Below, one piece after another: positions 23,027 to 31,762 of a stretch of DNA of 64,000 nt. The stretch's first letter is position 1; every line of letters begins with the position of its first letter. The notes under the pieces are model-generated. The model was not told where the DNA came from, ran no database searches, and saw only the letters and a program-made list of their open reading frames with translations. The DNA is from Pelolinea submarina (GTDB lineage Bacteria; Chloroflexota; Anaerolineae; Anaerolineales; Anaerolineaceae): the NCBI RefSeq assembly GCF_003966975.1, contig NZ_AP018437.1, positions 3,410,001-3,474,000 of the forward strand, given 5' to 3'. The translations under genes were made by a program, and so were the position numbers.

Positions 23027-24277
23027 ATGGAAAAAACACAAAAGAGAGTCCTGTGGGCCTTGATATTCGTCGGAGCGCTTTATTTCGCGCTCTGCTGGAT
23101 TCCCAACGCATCCACCCAGGGATCGGACAATCCCATTGTTTTCCTTCACAGGGATGAGTACGTCACCTATCCCATTGTTGAGCGCATGCTGGCATTTGAA
23201 GGAGACATTCACACTATCTGGGGGCGGCTGATCATTTATGGAGATTACCATTATGGTTATCCATTTTACTTTTTCTCCATGCTGGTACTGCTGCCTGTAC
23301 GCCTGATCCAGGGCAGCGATTTCTTCAACCACATCCCCACCAACATCCTGCTGCTGCGCCAGTTCATTAACGTGTTTCCGATGATTCTATCCGCCGGCAT
23401 CCTGGCTTATATTCACACGCATTTCAAATCCTGGTGGAAGAGTCTATTGATTTTCGCCCTGATTCTGACCATCCCGGCCGTGGTGCGCAGCAACCTGCAC
23501 TGGTGGCATCCGGATTCCCTCATGCTGCTGGCAATTGTGTTAACCTTCTTCTTCCTCGATCAGGATGACTTCAGGCTGGGCAAGAACTTTTACATGGCTG
23601 CCGCGGCCTGCGGTTTGGCCGCAGCCATCAAGCTGATGGGGTTTTTCTTTTTCCTCGCCATTCCGTTTTATCTCGTGCTGGCCTGGAAGAAAGGCCAATT
23701 GGAATTGAAAAAGGTGGCAGCCGCGGCGGCACTCTTCATCCTGGTCATGGCAGCGGTCATCGTTTTGAGCAATCCTTTCCTTTTCTATCAGGCGCCGCGC
23801 GAGGAGATGCTAGCCATCCAGACCTTCAAGACAGAAGAACTCTCCGGCGGGTACGAACACGACGATTCCCCTTATTATGCCAAGGGGCCGCAATTTTGGC
23901 GCTGGACGCTGAAAGTCTCTTATGGTCGGCCGTGGATGATACTGGTTTTCGCAGGGCTGCTGACAGCCGGCTGCGTTATCGGCCAACGGCGCAAGATCAA
24001 CGCGCTGATCGCGGCCTGGTCGCTGCCGCTGGCGATCTACCTGTTATGGTTTGTAGCACCCAAACCCGACCATTACCTGCTGCCCCTGCTCCTGCCGGTA
24101 TATTCCGCAGCCAGTGATCTGTATCAACCGCTGGAAAATCTGTGGAAAACACAATCAAAGTGGCAGCGCGCGCTGGCCGCGGCCGGGCTGTTATTGTTAT
24201 CCTATGTTCTATTTTCGCAATTCCAATACCAGATTTCAAAAAGCCTGGCAGAGTACTGGGCCTATTTCAACGCCTAG
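23027..24277 (+). CDS. GT-C-fold glycosyltransferase-like membrane protein
   Basis: A 416-residue protein with about ten helices. The first external loop holds LHRDEYVTYPIVERML (residues 40-55), the acidic motif of ArnT/PMT-like enzymes, and the next segment YGYPFYFFSMLVLLPVRLI leads into the second helix. HWWHPDSLMLLAIVLTFFFL near residue 160 is also typical. It likely uses a polyprenyl-phosphate sugar to modify a surface molecule. It is shorter than the 8192 gene product and lacks a large soluble C-terminal domain. The promoter is nearly leaderless. No partner gene adjoins it. Confidence 0.72.
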   Translation: MEKTQKRVLWALIFVGALYFALCWIPNASTQGSDNPIVFLHRDEYVTYPIVERMLAFEGDIHTIWGRLIIYGDYHYGYPFYFFSMLVLLPVRLIQGSDFFNHIPTNILLLRQFINVFPMILSAGILAYIHTHFKSWWKSLLIFALILTIPAVVRSNLHWWHPDSLMLLAIVLTFFFLDQDDFRLGKNFYMAAAACGLAAAIKLMGFFFFLAIPFYLVLAWKKGQLELKKVAAAAALFILVMAAVIVLSNPFLFYQAPREEMLAIQTFKTEELSGGYEHDDSPYYAKGPQFWRWTLKVSYGRPWMILVFAGLLTAGCVIGQRRKINALIAAWSLPLAIYLLWFVAPKPDHYLLPLLLPVYSAASDLYQPLENLWKTQSKWQRALAAAGLLLLSYVLFSQFQYQISKSLAEYWAYFNA

Positions 24278-24328
24278 CCCTGCCTTGATTTTTTTCTTAC
24301 AGTATGGTACTATTTGTATAACAACTCG

Positions 24329-24413
24329 ATAAAGGCAAACTCATCGAAAGGTGAGGACGCAAAGCCATGGATCTACAGCTGATTTCAGCCAGGATAGCCA
24401 GGTTGCCGGGTTC
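24329..24413 (+). ncRNA. c-di-GMP-I riboswitch (GEMM)
   Basis: The core matches the GEMM-I consensus in order: AAAGGCAAAC, GAAAGG, GGACGCAAAGCC, then GGATCTA, and after a short variable stem GATAGCCAGGTTGCCGG. GCAAAGCC and the GNRA-like GAAA tetraloop with its receptor are intact. It ends about 80 nt before the 24493 gene, which it should control in response to cyclic di-GMP. No clear terminator lies between aptamer and ATG, so translational or stability control is more likely. Confidence 0.9.
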
Positions 24414-24492
24414 TATGGTTTTAATGATAAAAAAAACACCGATGCAAAAGCCAAAGTCCCAGAGTTGAATATAAGTAACCTAGGAGTGAGGT

Positions 24493-25134
24493 ATGAACAA
24501 AAAATTTAAATGGACAGGTTTAATGGTTGCTATCGTGATGATAGCCGCCAGCGCGACGCCAGTCTTCGCGCAAAGCGATACGGAACCGACGGAAGTTCCA
24601 GCCGTGGTGGAGGAAAGCAGCAGCTTTTTAGACAATCCAATTGTCTTATTGTTGTCCACTTTCTTCTCCAACCTGTTTACAGTGGATGAGGTCGAGGAAA
24701 CCCCTCCCCCGGATGAGGGCGACCCGGGTACAGGCGAACCGGGGACAGGCGAACCGACCGAAGTACCTGAAGGTGAAGGCGGCGATGAAGGCGGTGAAAT
24801 TTCCGTCGAAGAACCGACTCCCGTTCCAGTGTTAAGCGCTGAAGAGCAAATTGCCGCGATGCATACCGAAGATGACCTCGGTTTTGGTGAGATCACCAAG
24901 TTACTGCAAATTGTCACCGAAGCGCAGGAATCCTGCGAACTGTATGGCACCAGTTGCGATGTCACAGTAGACAGCTTATTAGCTGAATACAATACCGGTG
25001 TCGGCATGGGTGAATTGTTCGCCAAGTACGGCAAACCCGAAATCACCGGTGTCGGCCAAACCAAAAAGGTCTATGACGAAGACGGCAACAAAGTCAAGAC
25101 AAATAACGGCAAGGCCAACGGCAAAAACAAATAA
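24493..25134 (+). CDS. Secreted acidic protein under c-di-GMP riboswitch control
   Basis: A 213-residue protein. Signal peptide with cleavage after ATPVFA (residue about 26). A hydrophobic segment (NPIVLLLSTFFSNLF, about 46-60) is followed by an acidic Pro/Gly/Glu region with GTGEP repeats (65-105). The C-terminal domain has two related helical motifs: LGFGEITKLLQIVTEA (about 134-149) and VDSLLAEYNTGVGMGELFAK (about 159-178), a GxGxGE-type repeat that recurs in short secreted Chloroflexota proteins. The end is Lys/Asn/Gly-rich. Function unknown; riboswitch control suggests a role in surface life or biofilm. The ribosome site GGAG is 7 nt upstream. Confidence 0.75.
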   Translation: MNKKFKWTGLMVAIVMIAASATPVFAQSDTEPTEVPAVVEESSSFLDNPIVLLLSTFFSNLFTVDEVEETPPPDEGDPGTGEPGTGEPTEVPEGEGGDEGGEISVEEPTPVPVLSAEEQIAAMHTEDDLGFGEITKLLQIVTEAQESCELYGTSCDVTVDSLLAEYNTGVGMGELFAKYGKPEITGVGQTKKVYDEDGNKVKTNNGKANGKNK

Positions 25135-25154
25135 TTAAAAAGTGATCAACAGAA

Positions 25155-25184
25155 AACAGCCTCATGAAGAGGCTGTTTTTTTGT
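25155..25184 (+). terminator. Intrinsic terminator after the secreted protein gene
   Basis: AACAGCCTC (25155-25163) / GAGGCTGTT (25169-25177), loop ATGAA, then a T-run. Confidence 0.92.
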
Positions 25185-25289
25185 TAATTTCCCGGTTGCA
25201 TCTATAATCATATTGATGTAATTTATATCAATTAGCTTGGATTACAATTTCATTGATTATTTCAAATCAGTTCACTCAGGAGAGAAACC

Positions 25290-27362
25290 ATGAAAAAACA
25301 CTATCGAATGTTAGCCGCTCTGGTCATTTTGAGCAGTTTGCTGCTTTCCTCATTCAGCTTTTATAACCCGGCTGTCATGTCCCCCACAGCGGACGACCCC
25401 GACGGCCCGGTGCAGATCACCGGGGAATTTGAATACACCAATGACTTTGTGGTGGAAACCTACTACGTTGAACATGCCGTGGCCCTGCTGGACATGACCG
25501 GGTTCATCAAGCGCGACAAGGAATGGGAATTACCTGTGGATGGACAGGTGCTGGGCTACATGGATCTGGACGCGGATAACAATCGCGCCACATTCAGCAT
25601 TTCCCTGCCAATACAGCCCTTGGGAGAATTTAACGATGTGGACCAGGACGCCCAGGCGGAAAAAGGCGTGCAGATCTTCACGGTTGGGTACAGCCCCAAC
25701 TTAACCGGCGATGTATTCTCCGACGGCGACGACCGCTCGCTGGGCTGGCCCTCCTATCTAGCTTCTGTGAAAACCGATACTGAAAATCAGGACGAGGTCA
25801 CCGGCGGCAAGTTGGTGATCTGGGCAGCAGATGGTCAGCAGGACTTCCCCAGCGGATTTGGCGATGACGGCTTGTTGTTTACCGCAGACGACCCGCAGAT
25901 GGCCGTGCCCGCGGGCTATTCCGTCATCGACCTGGATCAGTCCCCCTTTGCCATAATGCGCGACAGCGTAGTGAATATCACCCTGTACGAACCCAAAGAT
26001 ATCGCGGTGAAAGATTTCTCCGCGCAGACCTATTCACAAGCCTTCGACAGCTTATTCAACATCATCAGCAATGAGTACGCGTTCAACGGTGTGGAAGGCA
26101 AACAGCTCGATTGGGATACGCTCTACGCGCAAATCGCACCGCGTGTGGCGGAAGCGGAAAACAACCAGGATGCTTATGCGTACTTCCTGGCACTGCGCGA
26201 CTTCGCCATGTCCTTCCATGACGGCCACGTTGGGTTAAGCGGCGGCGATCTGGAAGGAGCATACAACCAATACACAGTCCTGGGCGGTTACGGTTTTGCC
26301 GTGCGCGAACTGGACGACGGCACGGTGGTAGTGGTTTACGTCTCAGCCGATGGACCGGCCGAACAAGCCGGCATGCAAGTCGGCGCCGAGATTCTAAAAA
26401 TCAACGGGCAGGATGTACAGACTGCGATAGATGAAGTTCCGCTTTTCTCCCCGCAGTCCACCGACTTTGGCAAGCGCTACGAACAGACCGTATTCCTCAC
26501 TCGCGGCGGTATCGGCGACACCATGTCGGTTGAATTTATGAACGATGCCTCCACTCAGTCTACTTCCGCTGAAGGCGGCTTTTTCAAGAACCTGCTGAGT
26601 TCGATTTTCGGCGGTTCGAAGGCAGCAAGCGGCAAAGCTCAAACCGTGGAATTGACCTCCATTTATGAACTGGACAGCTTGTTCGCTGTCTATCAGGGCG
26701 GCGAAACGGACAGCTACGTCTTACCGATCGAATATCGCTTCTATTCCAATACAGGCATCGGCTACATCAAAATCAATTCCAATTACGATGATCTGGGTTT
26801 GGCTATCCGGGTTTTTGATCGCGCGCTGAAATCCTTCAGCGAAGCGGGAGCGACGGGCATTGTGATTGACATGCGCCATAATTACGGCGGCTCTCCCCTG
26901 GGTCTGGCCGGTTTCCTGGACGATCAGGATATTCTCCTGGGTCAGTTGGAATATTACAGCGACAAGACCGGCAAATTTGAACCGGACGGCCCGCGTGATA
27001 AAGTCTATCCCAACGAGGAGCAGTACAGATTCGAGAATATGGTCCTGCTGGTCGATCAATTCTGCTATTCCGCCTGCGAAATTGAAGCATACGGCTTCAG
27101 CCAGGTTCCCGGCATGGTGGTGATGGGCCAGTTCCCCACAGCCGGTGTGGAAGCTGAAACGGCACGCGGCGATTTCCTGCTGCCGGAAGGCGTGGAAATC
27201 ACCCTGCCAACCGGGCGCTTCACCCTGCCCGACGGCAGTATTTTCCTGGAAGGCCAGGGCGTACAGCCCACTGTAAAGCTGCCGGTAGACCGCGCCAGCG
27301 TGCTTTCCGATCAGGATGTCGTGCTGCAATCCGCTTTTGATTACATTTTGAGCCAATCATAA
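25290..27362 (+). CDS. S41-family serine peptidase with PDZ domain (C-terminal processing peptidase-like)
   Basis: A 690-residue exported protein. The signal peptide covers residues 1-30. A beta-rich N-terminal domain of about 220 residues is not assigned. Residues 245-320 match the tricorn/S41 helical region (DSLFNIISNEYAFNGVEGKQ). A PDZ domain is at about 330-400 (GYGFAVRELDDG ... PAEQAGMQVGAEILKINGQD). The protease core runs from GIGYIKINSNYDD (about 490) through GIVIDMRHNYGG to LVDQFCYSACEIEAYGFSQ, where the Ser of YSACE is the predicted nucleophile. The end VQPTVKLP is the usual S41 closing strand. It acts on exported proteins. AGGAG precedes the ATG. Confidence 0.9.
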   Translation: MKKHYRMLAALVILSSLLLSSFSFYNPAVMSPTADDPDGPVQITGEFEYTNDFVVETYYVEHAVALLDMTGFIKRDKEWELPVDGQVLGYMDLDADNNRATFSISLPIQPLGEFNDVDQDAQAEKGVQIFTVGYSPNLTGDVFSDGDDRSLGWPSYLASVKTDTENQDEVTGGKLVIWAADGQQDFPSGFGDDGLLFTADDPQMAVPAGYSVIDLDQSPFAIMRDSVVNITLYEPKDIAVKDFSAQTYSQAFDSLFNIISNEYAFNGVEGKQLDWDTLYAQIAPRVAEAENNQDAYAYFLALRDFAMSFHDGHVGLSGGDLEGAYNQYTVLGGYGFAVRELDDGTVVVVYVSADGPAEQAGMQVGAEILKINGQDVQTAIDEVPLFSPQSTDFGKRYEQTVFLTRGGIGDTMSVEFMNDASTQSTSAEGGFFKNLLSSIFGGSKAASGKAQTVELTSIYELDSLFAVYQGGETDSYVLPIEYRFYSNTGIGYIKINSNYDDLGLAIRVFDRALKSFSEAGATGIVIDMRHNYGGSPLGLAGFLDDQDILLGQLEYYSDKTGKFEPDGPRDKVYPNEEQYRFENMVLLVDQFCYSACEIEAYGFSQVPGMVVMGQFPTAGVEAETARGDFLLPEGVEITLPTGRFTLPDGSIFLEGQGVQPTVKLPVDRASVLSDQDVVLQSAFDYILSQS

Positions 27363-27382
27363 GGTTCACAAATATAAAGCAA

Positions 27383-27410
27383 AACAGGCCGGTGATTACA
27401 CCGGCCTGTT
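27383..27410. terminator. Strong bidirectional terminator
   Basis: AACAGGCCGGTG (27383-27394) / CACCGGCCTGTT (27399-27410), loop ATTA, flanked by A-tract and T-tract. It separates the convergent S41 and MFS genes; the MFS stop lies only 4 nt away. Confidence 0.93.
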
Positions 27411-27413
27411 TTT

Positions 27414-28658
27414 TTAATCTTCCTTTACGCGGGCCAAAAGGATCAGGCTGAGCAAGGCGCCCACCCCGCCAAGAAGAAACAAGCCGGAATATCCCATGAA
27501 CGCGCCCGGCCGGGCGTTATTCAACCAATCCACCGGAAAACCCAGCAATCGGCTAAAGGCGCTGGCGCCGGCCGTCGCCAGGTTGGTCAAACCCAAGAAC
27601 TTTCCGGCTTGCGCTTTAGGCGCCAGACGGCTGGCCAAAGCCCAATTGGAAGTCAGGTATAAACCGATACCCGCGCCCAATACACCGGCATACAAGACCA
27701 GGCTGGTCAGGTCATGTGCGTTCGGCAATAAAAGGCACCCCACAGCCGAAATCAGGCTGGCCAGAACGATGACCCGGCGCGCGCCGTGATGGTCAGCCAG
27801 CCAACCACCCAACAGCGCGCAAATTACCAGCATGATAGCCAGAGCTGCCATCAAATCACCGGTGGCTTTGACCGGGTTGGGCGCTTGCATGACGTCCTGA
27901 ATGTAATATTGCGCGAAAGCTTGCACGCCATAAATTCCCATGAGGAATACAAAGCGTGAAGCAATTAGCCAGGCGTAATTGCGGTTGAGCTGCATATCCA
28001 GACGGAAGGCTTCGCGAATATTGAAACGGGAATGCTCCTCCGTTTCCAAACTGGGCGTTTCGTCCGCTGTAACAAAGGTGATCGCAGCGCTGGCAGCCAA
28101 TACCCCCATCACCACCAGCATGATTGTCGTTGGGTAACGGTCATCGGGTGACAGCAGGCGGCCGGCCGCAACCGAAGCTATGATCACGCCGCCTACATCC
28201 ATCAGGTTCTTCACGCCGCTGGCACGCCCCATCTGATCACGCGGAATACGATCGGGGATCAGGGCCTGCAGCGGTCCCTGGGCAGTATTGGAGGTAATTT
28301 GCAGGCCGATATACCCCCATAAGAGCACCCAAATATTTTTCGACCAGGCTAATAATCCCAGAAAGACAAAATCGAACAGCGTCCCCAAAAGCGCCAGCGG
28401 GCGGCGTTTGCCCCAGCGCGAACGCCAATGGTCGCTGGCTGCGCCGGAAATGGGCTGAACGACCATGGCCAACAGCATTCCCAGAAATGTCAAACCGCCC
28501 AGATAGGAGTTTTTGGACGTTTCGGGAACCAAATGCAGCAGGATGGCCGGCAAAACAATCGGGTGCAGGCTGTTCCACATGAAAGAGAGCCCCAGCCAGT
28601 AGGTGTTCATTCCCAGCAATTTCGAAAGCGAAATTTTTTTCTGTGACGAATTGTCCAT
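27414..28658 (-). CDS. MFS transporter
   Basis: A 414-residue protein with twelve helices. The loop 2-3 motif is GAASDHWRSRWGKRRPLALLG (about residues 72-92), like the SLC45/sucrose-transporter-like and GPH-type MFS groups. The second half has the loop motif GGWLADHHGARRVIV (about 273-287). The substrate is unknown. The terminator and convergent S41 gene follow immediately, so its 3' end is sharply set. It may share a transcript with nothing else: the hydrolase gene downstream in coordinate is 126 nt upstream in transcription. Confidence 0.87.
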   Translation of the reverse strand: MDNSSQKKISLSKLLGMNTYWLGLSFMWNSLHPIVLPAILLHLVPETSKNSYLGGLTFLGMLLAMVVQPISGAASDHWRSRWGKRRPLALLGTLFDFVFLGLLAWSKNIWVLLWGYIGLQITSNTAQGPLQALIPDRIPRDQMGRASGVKNLMDVGGVIIASVAAGRLLSPDDRYPTTIMLVVMGVLAASAAITFVTADETPSLETEEHSRFNIREAFRLDMQLNRNYAWLIASRFVFLMGIYGVQAFAQYYIQDVMQAPNPVKATGDLMAALAIMLVICALLGGWLADHHGARRVIVLASLISAVGCLLLPNAHDLTSLVLYAGVLGAGIGLYLTSNWALASRLAPKAQAGKFLGLTNLATAGASAFSRLLGFPVDWLNNARPGAFMGYSGLFLLGGVGALLSLILLARVKED

Positions 28659-28784
28659 TGAAACCTCAGAGAAGAATTTTGCTCAACCCGGTAAATTCCG
28701 GCTGCACAATCATGAAAAAGCGTAAATCAGACTTTTCCAGTCTTTTTTCTTGAATCCGCTCAATCCATACATCCGCCAAAGTCA

Positions 28785-29561
28785 TCATCCCAATGGCTGA
28801 TATCCCTGCGGCAATGGGCAATCCCGCAGCCACGCACGCAGCAATTCCGCAAACGCATCCGGATCCTGTAAACTCCAGGCGTGGCGCATACCGGGAGCGA
28901 GCAGCCCGCTCGCATGAGGGTATTTTGCCAAATAGTGCTGTGTAAAACGACGCGCCGCGCGGGGTTCTTTTTCCCCAACCACCAGCAGCAGCGGCTGGCT
29001 GATATCATGCGGTAATTCCCAGCGCGACAGCGCGTCCAACATGGGACGCATAAAGTTGGGGTCGGTCGACTGGGCCAAATCCTCTTCGACCAGCGCGCGG
29101 TATTCCACCGGGATGCCCTGCTGCTGAAGGGTCAGGCGTGCGAGGGTTTGCGGTTTGAATAGGCGATAAGTCCACAGGCTGCTTTTTGCCAAGCGGGTCT
29201 GCCAGGCAGGAATCTGTCCGGAGCAGCCGGAGATCAGTACATGGTCAATTAAATCGGGATATTTTCCAAGGAGAGAAAAAGCCGCCGGGCCGCCCAAAGA
29301 CAGGGCCGCCAGGTGTACTTTTTGATTGGGAACACGCTCGTGAATCAAACGCACACACCCATCCACGCAGGCTTCAAAACTGAAAGGAATTCCCCTACTG
29401 CCGCCCTGGCCGGGCAGGTCCGGGGCCAGACAATGAAATTCCGGCAAGCGTTCCATGACCGGCAGCCAGGATTTTCCGCTCAAACCGCCGGCGTGTAGAA
29501 ACAAAATTGTTTCCTGCTGCTTTTCTCCGGATTCACGACAAAAAAGTATCGGCTTTTCCAT
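28785..29561 (-). CDS. Alpha/beta hydrolase
   Basis: A 258-residue cytoplasmic enzyme. LFLHAGGLSGKSWLPVM (about residues 20-36) holds the oxyanion HAGG motif. The nucleophile elbow is HLAALSLGGPAAFSLL (about 87-102, Ser in SLGG). The acid sits in LLVVGEKEPRAA and the histidine in MRHAWSLQDPD near the end. It is an esterase/lipase-like fold (MhpC type); the substrate is unknown. The ATG at 29561 was chosen over an in-frame TTG 9 nt upstream; neither has a clear ribosome site. It is transcribed toward the MFS gene at 27414, with which it may share an mRNA. Confidence 0.85.
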   Translation of the reverse strand: MEKPILFCRESGEKQQETILFLHAGGLSGKSWLPVMERLPEFHCLAPDLPGQGGSRGIPFSFEACVDGCVRLIHERVPNQKVHLAALSLGGPAAFSLLGKYPDLIDHVLISGCSGQIPAWQTRLAKSSLWTYRLFKPQTLARLTLQQQGIPVEYRALVEEDLAQSTDPNFMRPMLDALSRWELPHDISQPLLLVVGEKEPRAARRFTQHYLAKYPHASGLLAPGMRHAWSLQDPDAFAELLRAWLRDCPLPQGYQPLG

Positions 29562-29714
29562 GCTAATCAAGCCACAATCATACTCTACTTTAATTTAATC
29601 CAATCAACGCCCTATTTGAATGTTCACGACAAAGAATACTGTCTGTAACTTTTTGTAGAAATAATGGTTAATAAAAGAAAGTCCGCATTTATTCGTATTT
29701 ACGAGGAGTATTCT

Positions 29715-30569
29715 ATGTCCAAAATTGCATTTATTACTGACAGTACGGCCTATTTATCCCCGGAATTTGTGCAGGAGCACGATATTTCTATCATTCCATT
29801 GAATCTGCATTGGGATGAGAACACCTACCGTGACGGTGTCACGATCACCCCGCATGAATTCTACAATATGCTGGATGCCAGCAAAAGCATTCCCTCGACC
29901 TCACAGCCGACCTACGGCGAATTTGAGGTTCTGATGAAAGATTTAGCCGAAAAGAACGATGCAGTAGTTGCCGTGTTGATCTCTTCCGGCATCAGCGGCA
30001 CGGTCGATTCCGCCCTGATGGCACAAAAACACCTTTCAAAGTACGCTATTGAAGTCGTTGATTCCAAGCTGACCTCAGCCGGATTGGCTTTGTTGGTCAA
30101 GGCGCTGGTTCAGGCGCGCGCAAAGGGCGCAGAAGCCAAACAGCTCGTCGAACTGGCCGAACGTATCATTGCAACTGCCGGCATCTTCTTCATGGTGGAC
30201 ACCTTGAAATACCTGCATAAAGGCGGCCGCATTGGCGGCGCATCCCGTTATCTGGGCGGCGCGTTGGATATCAAACCCATCCTATACCTCAATCAGGAAG
30301 GCAAGATCGACGCGCTCGAAAAAGTACGCACCAAGAAGAAAGCCCTCCAGCGCCTGATGGATTTGGCAGTTGAAAAAGCGGATGGAAAAAAAGCCTACGT
30401 GGGCATCATCCATGCCCAGGCGCCGGAAGAAGCCAAAGCCATTCAAATGGCCCTCAGTGAGAGAATGAAATACGCTGAGATGGAGACGTATGAACTCAGC
30501 CCCGTAATCGGCACACACGTCGGTCCGGGCACCGTCGGTATCGCGCTGCATACTGTTGACCTGGATTAG
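29715..30569 (+). CDS. DegV-family fatty-acid-binding protein
   Basis: A 284-residue protein. KIAFITDSTAYLSPEFVQEH (residues 3-22) is the DegV N-terminal signature. SKSIPSTSQPTYGEF and VLISSGISGTVDSALMA (about 91-107) form the lipid head-group site, and TLKYLHKGGRIGGASRYLGG (about 164-183) is the strongest family motif. DegV/FakB proteins bind a fatty acid so that FakA can phosphorylate it; no FakA gene is next to it. Start ATG 29715 has GAGGAG 7 nt upstream, and this gives the usual family length. It is monocistronic with a terminator. Confidence 0.93.
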   Translation: MSKIAFITDSTAYLSPEFVQEHDISIIPLNLHWDENTYRDGVTITPHEFYNMLDASKSIPSTSQPTYGEFEVLMKDLAEKNDAVVAVLISSGISGTVDSALMAQKHLSKYAIEVVDSKLTSAGLALLVKALVQARAKGAEAKQLVELAERIIATAGIFFMVDTLKYLHKGGRIGGASRYLGGALDIKPILYLNQEGKIDALEKVRTKKKALQRLMDLAVEKADGKKAYVGIIHAQAPEEAKAIQMALSERMKYAEMETYELSPVIGTHVGPGTVGIALHTVDLD

Positions 30570-30598
30570 TAAATAAGCATTTTCATCACCCGATAATC

Positions 30599-30650
30599 AA
30601 AACGCATCCCGTTAGTTAGCTGCCGCTGGCATTATGGATGCGTTTTTTGA
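30599..30650 (+). terminator. Terminator of the degV gene
   Basis: AAAACGCATCC (30599-30609) pairs with GGATGCGTTTT (30636-30646) across a 26-nt inner segment, ending in TTTTTT. Confidence 0.75.
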
Positions 30651-30843
30651 TTTAACAAAGACAGGACAACCGGTAATCATCCGGGTATTAAAACAAATGC
30701 TATAAAATAACCTTAATCAATATCTTTTACGTGGAAAATGGGTGGAATCTACCAATACATTACAAAAAAATAGTGTAAGATAAAATTTTATACATTACAG
30801 CACAGTATTGAATACTATCAATTCAGGCAGAGAGGGAACAAAA

Positions 30844-31566
30844 ATGGGATTATTCGAGAAAAAATTTTGTGATATTTGCGGCGAAAAAATCGGCTTACTG
30901 GGAAACCGCAAGTTAGAAGACGGGAATATGTGCAAGGATTGCGCAAAGAAGCTCTCTCCTTTCTTCAACGATCGAAGGGGCAGCACGATTGCGCAAATCA
31001 AAGAACATCTGAAATATCGGGAAGAGAACAAACAGGCTGTTGAAAACTTTCACGTTACCCGGACGTTGGGTAATTCCACAAAAGTCCTGCTTGATGAGGA
31101 AGCCAATTACTTTATCGTGACCTCGGCCTCAAGATGGCATGAAGCCAACCCCGACGTGATCGCTTTTTCTCAAATCACCGGCTGCGACATGGACATCGAT
31201 GAGAACAAAACCGAGGTAATGCAGCAGGATCAGGAAGGGCATCGAAGCAGCTACAACCCACCTCGTTATAAATATAGCTACGATTTCTACATCACCCTCC
31301 ACGTCAATAACGAATGGTTTGACAAAATCAAATTCAGAGCCAATTCCGGATCCATCGAAAGTAAGGGGTCTATCGATTACAGGGAAGCGGAGAGCCTGGC
31401 ACGGGAAATAATAAAAACCTTTACGCAAATCCAGGAAAAGGTACGTGAGGGCATTATTTCGGCGAACACACCCAAAACCGCTCAGGTTTGTCCCTGGTGC
31501 GGTGCTACCACACTACCCGATGAAAAAGGCTGTTGTGAGTATTGCGGCAAACCGGTCAACAAATAA
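30844..31566 (+). CDS. DUF4428-like protein with two zinc ribbons
   Basis: A 240-residue protein. The N-terminal zinc site is FCDICGEK...MCKDCAKKL (Cys pairs at about residues 8/11 and 28/31), the pattern of DUF4428. The middle (about 60-190) is a beta-rich region resembling the domain that usually follows DUF4428. The last 25 residues form a second ribbon, CPWCGATTLPDEKGCCEYCG. The function of the family is not known. Start ATG 30844 is preceded by GAGAGGGAAC; an in-frame upstream ATG has no ribosome site. It is monocistronic and ends before a shared terminator. Confidence 0.8.
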   Translation: MGLFEKKFCDICGEKIGLLGNRKLEDGNMCKDCAKKLSPFFNDRRGSTIAQIKEHLKYREENKQAVENFHVTRTLGNSTKVLLDEEANYFIVTSASRWHEANPDVIAFSQITGCDMDIDENKTEVMQQDQEGHRSSYNPPRYKYSYDFYITLHVNNEWFDKIKFRANSGSIESKGSIDYREAESLAREIIKTFTQIQEKVREGIISANTPKTAQVCPWCGATTLPDEKGCCEYCGKPVNK

Positions 31567-31710
31567 TTGCGTCTAACGAATAATCACGCCAGCCACCATA
31601 AAGAGTAGAAATTAGTCTGCACAACAATTCCATCACAAATTTGCGTATCAAAAAAAAGAAAAGAGTTGAGTTCCATTAATTCTGAAACTCACCTATTATT
31701 ATAAAAATAA

Positions 31711-31745
31711 AAAGGGCACTTCTGAAAATGAAGTGCCCTTTTTTC
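31711..31745. terminator. Bidirectional terminator
   Basis: AAAGGGCACTTC (31711-31722) / GAAGTGCCCTTT (31730-31741) around TGAAAAT, with A- and T-tracts on both sides. It serves the DUF4428 gene and the convergent beta-helix gene. Confidence 0.9.
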
Positions 31746-31762
31746 ATTTTAAGCAAACAATA

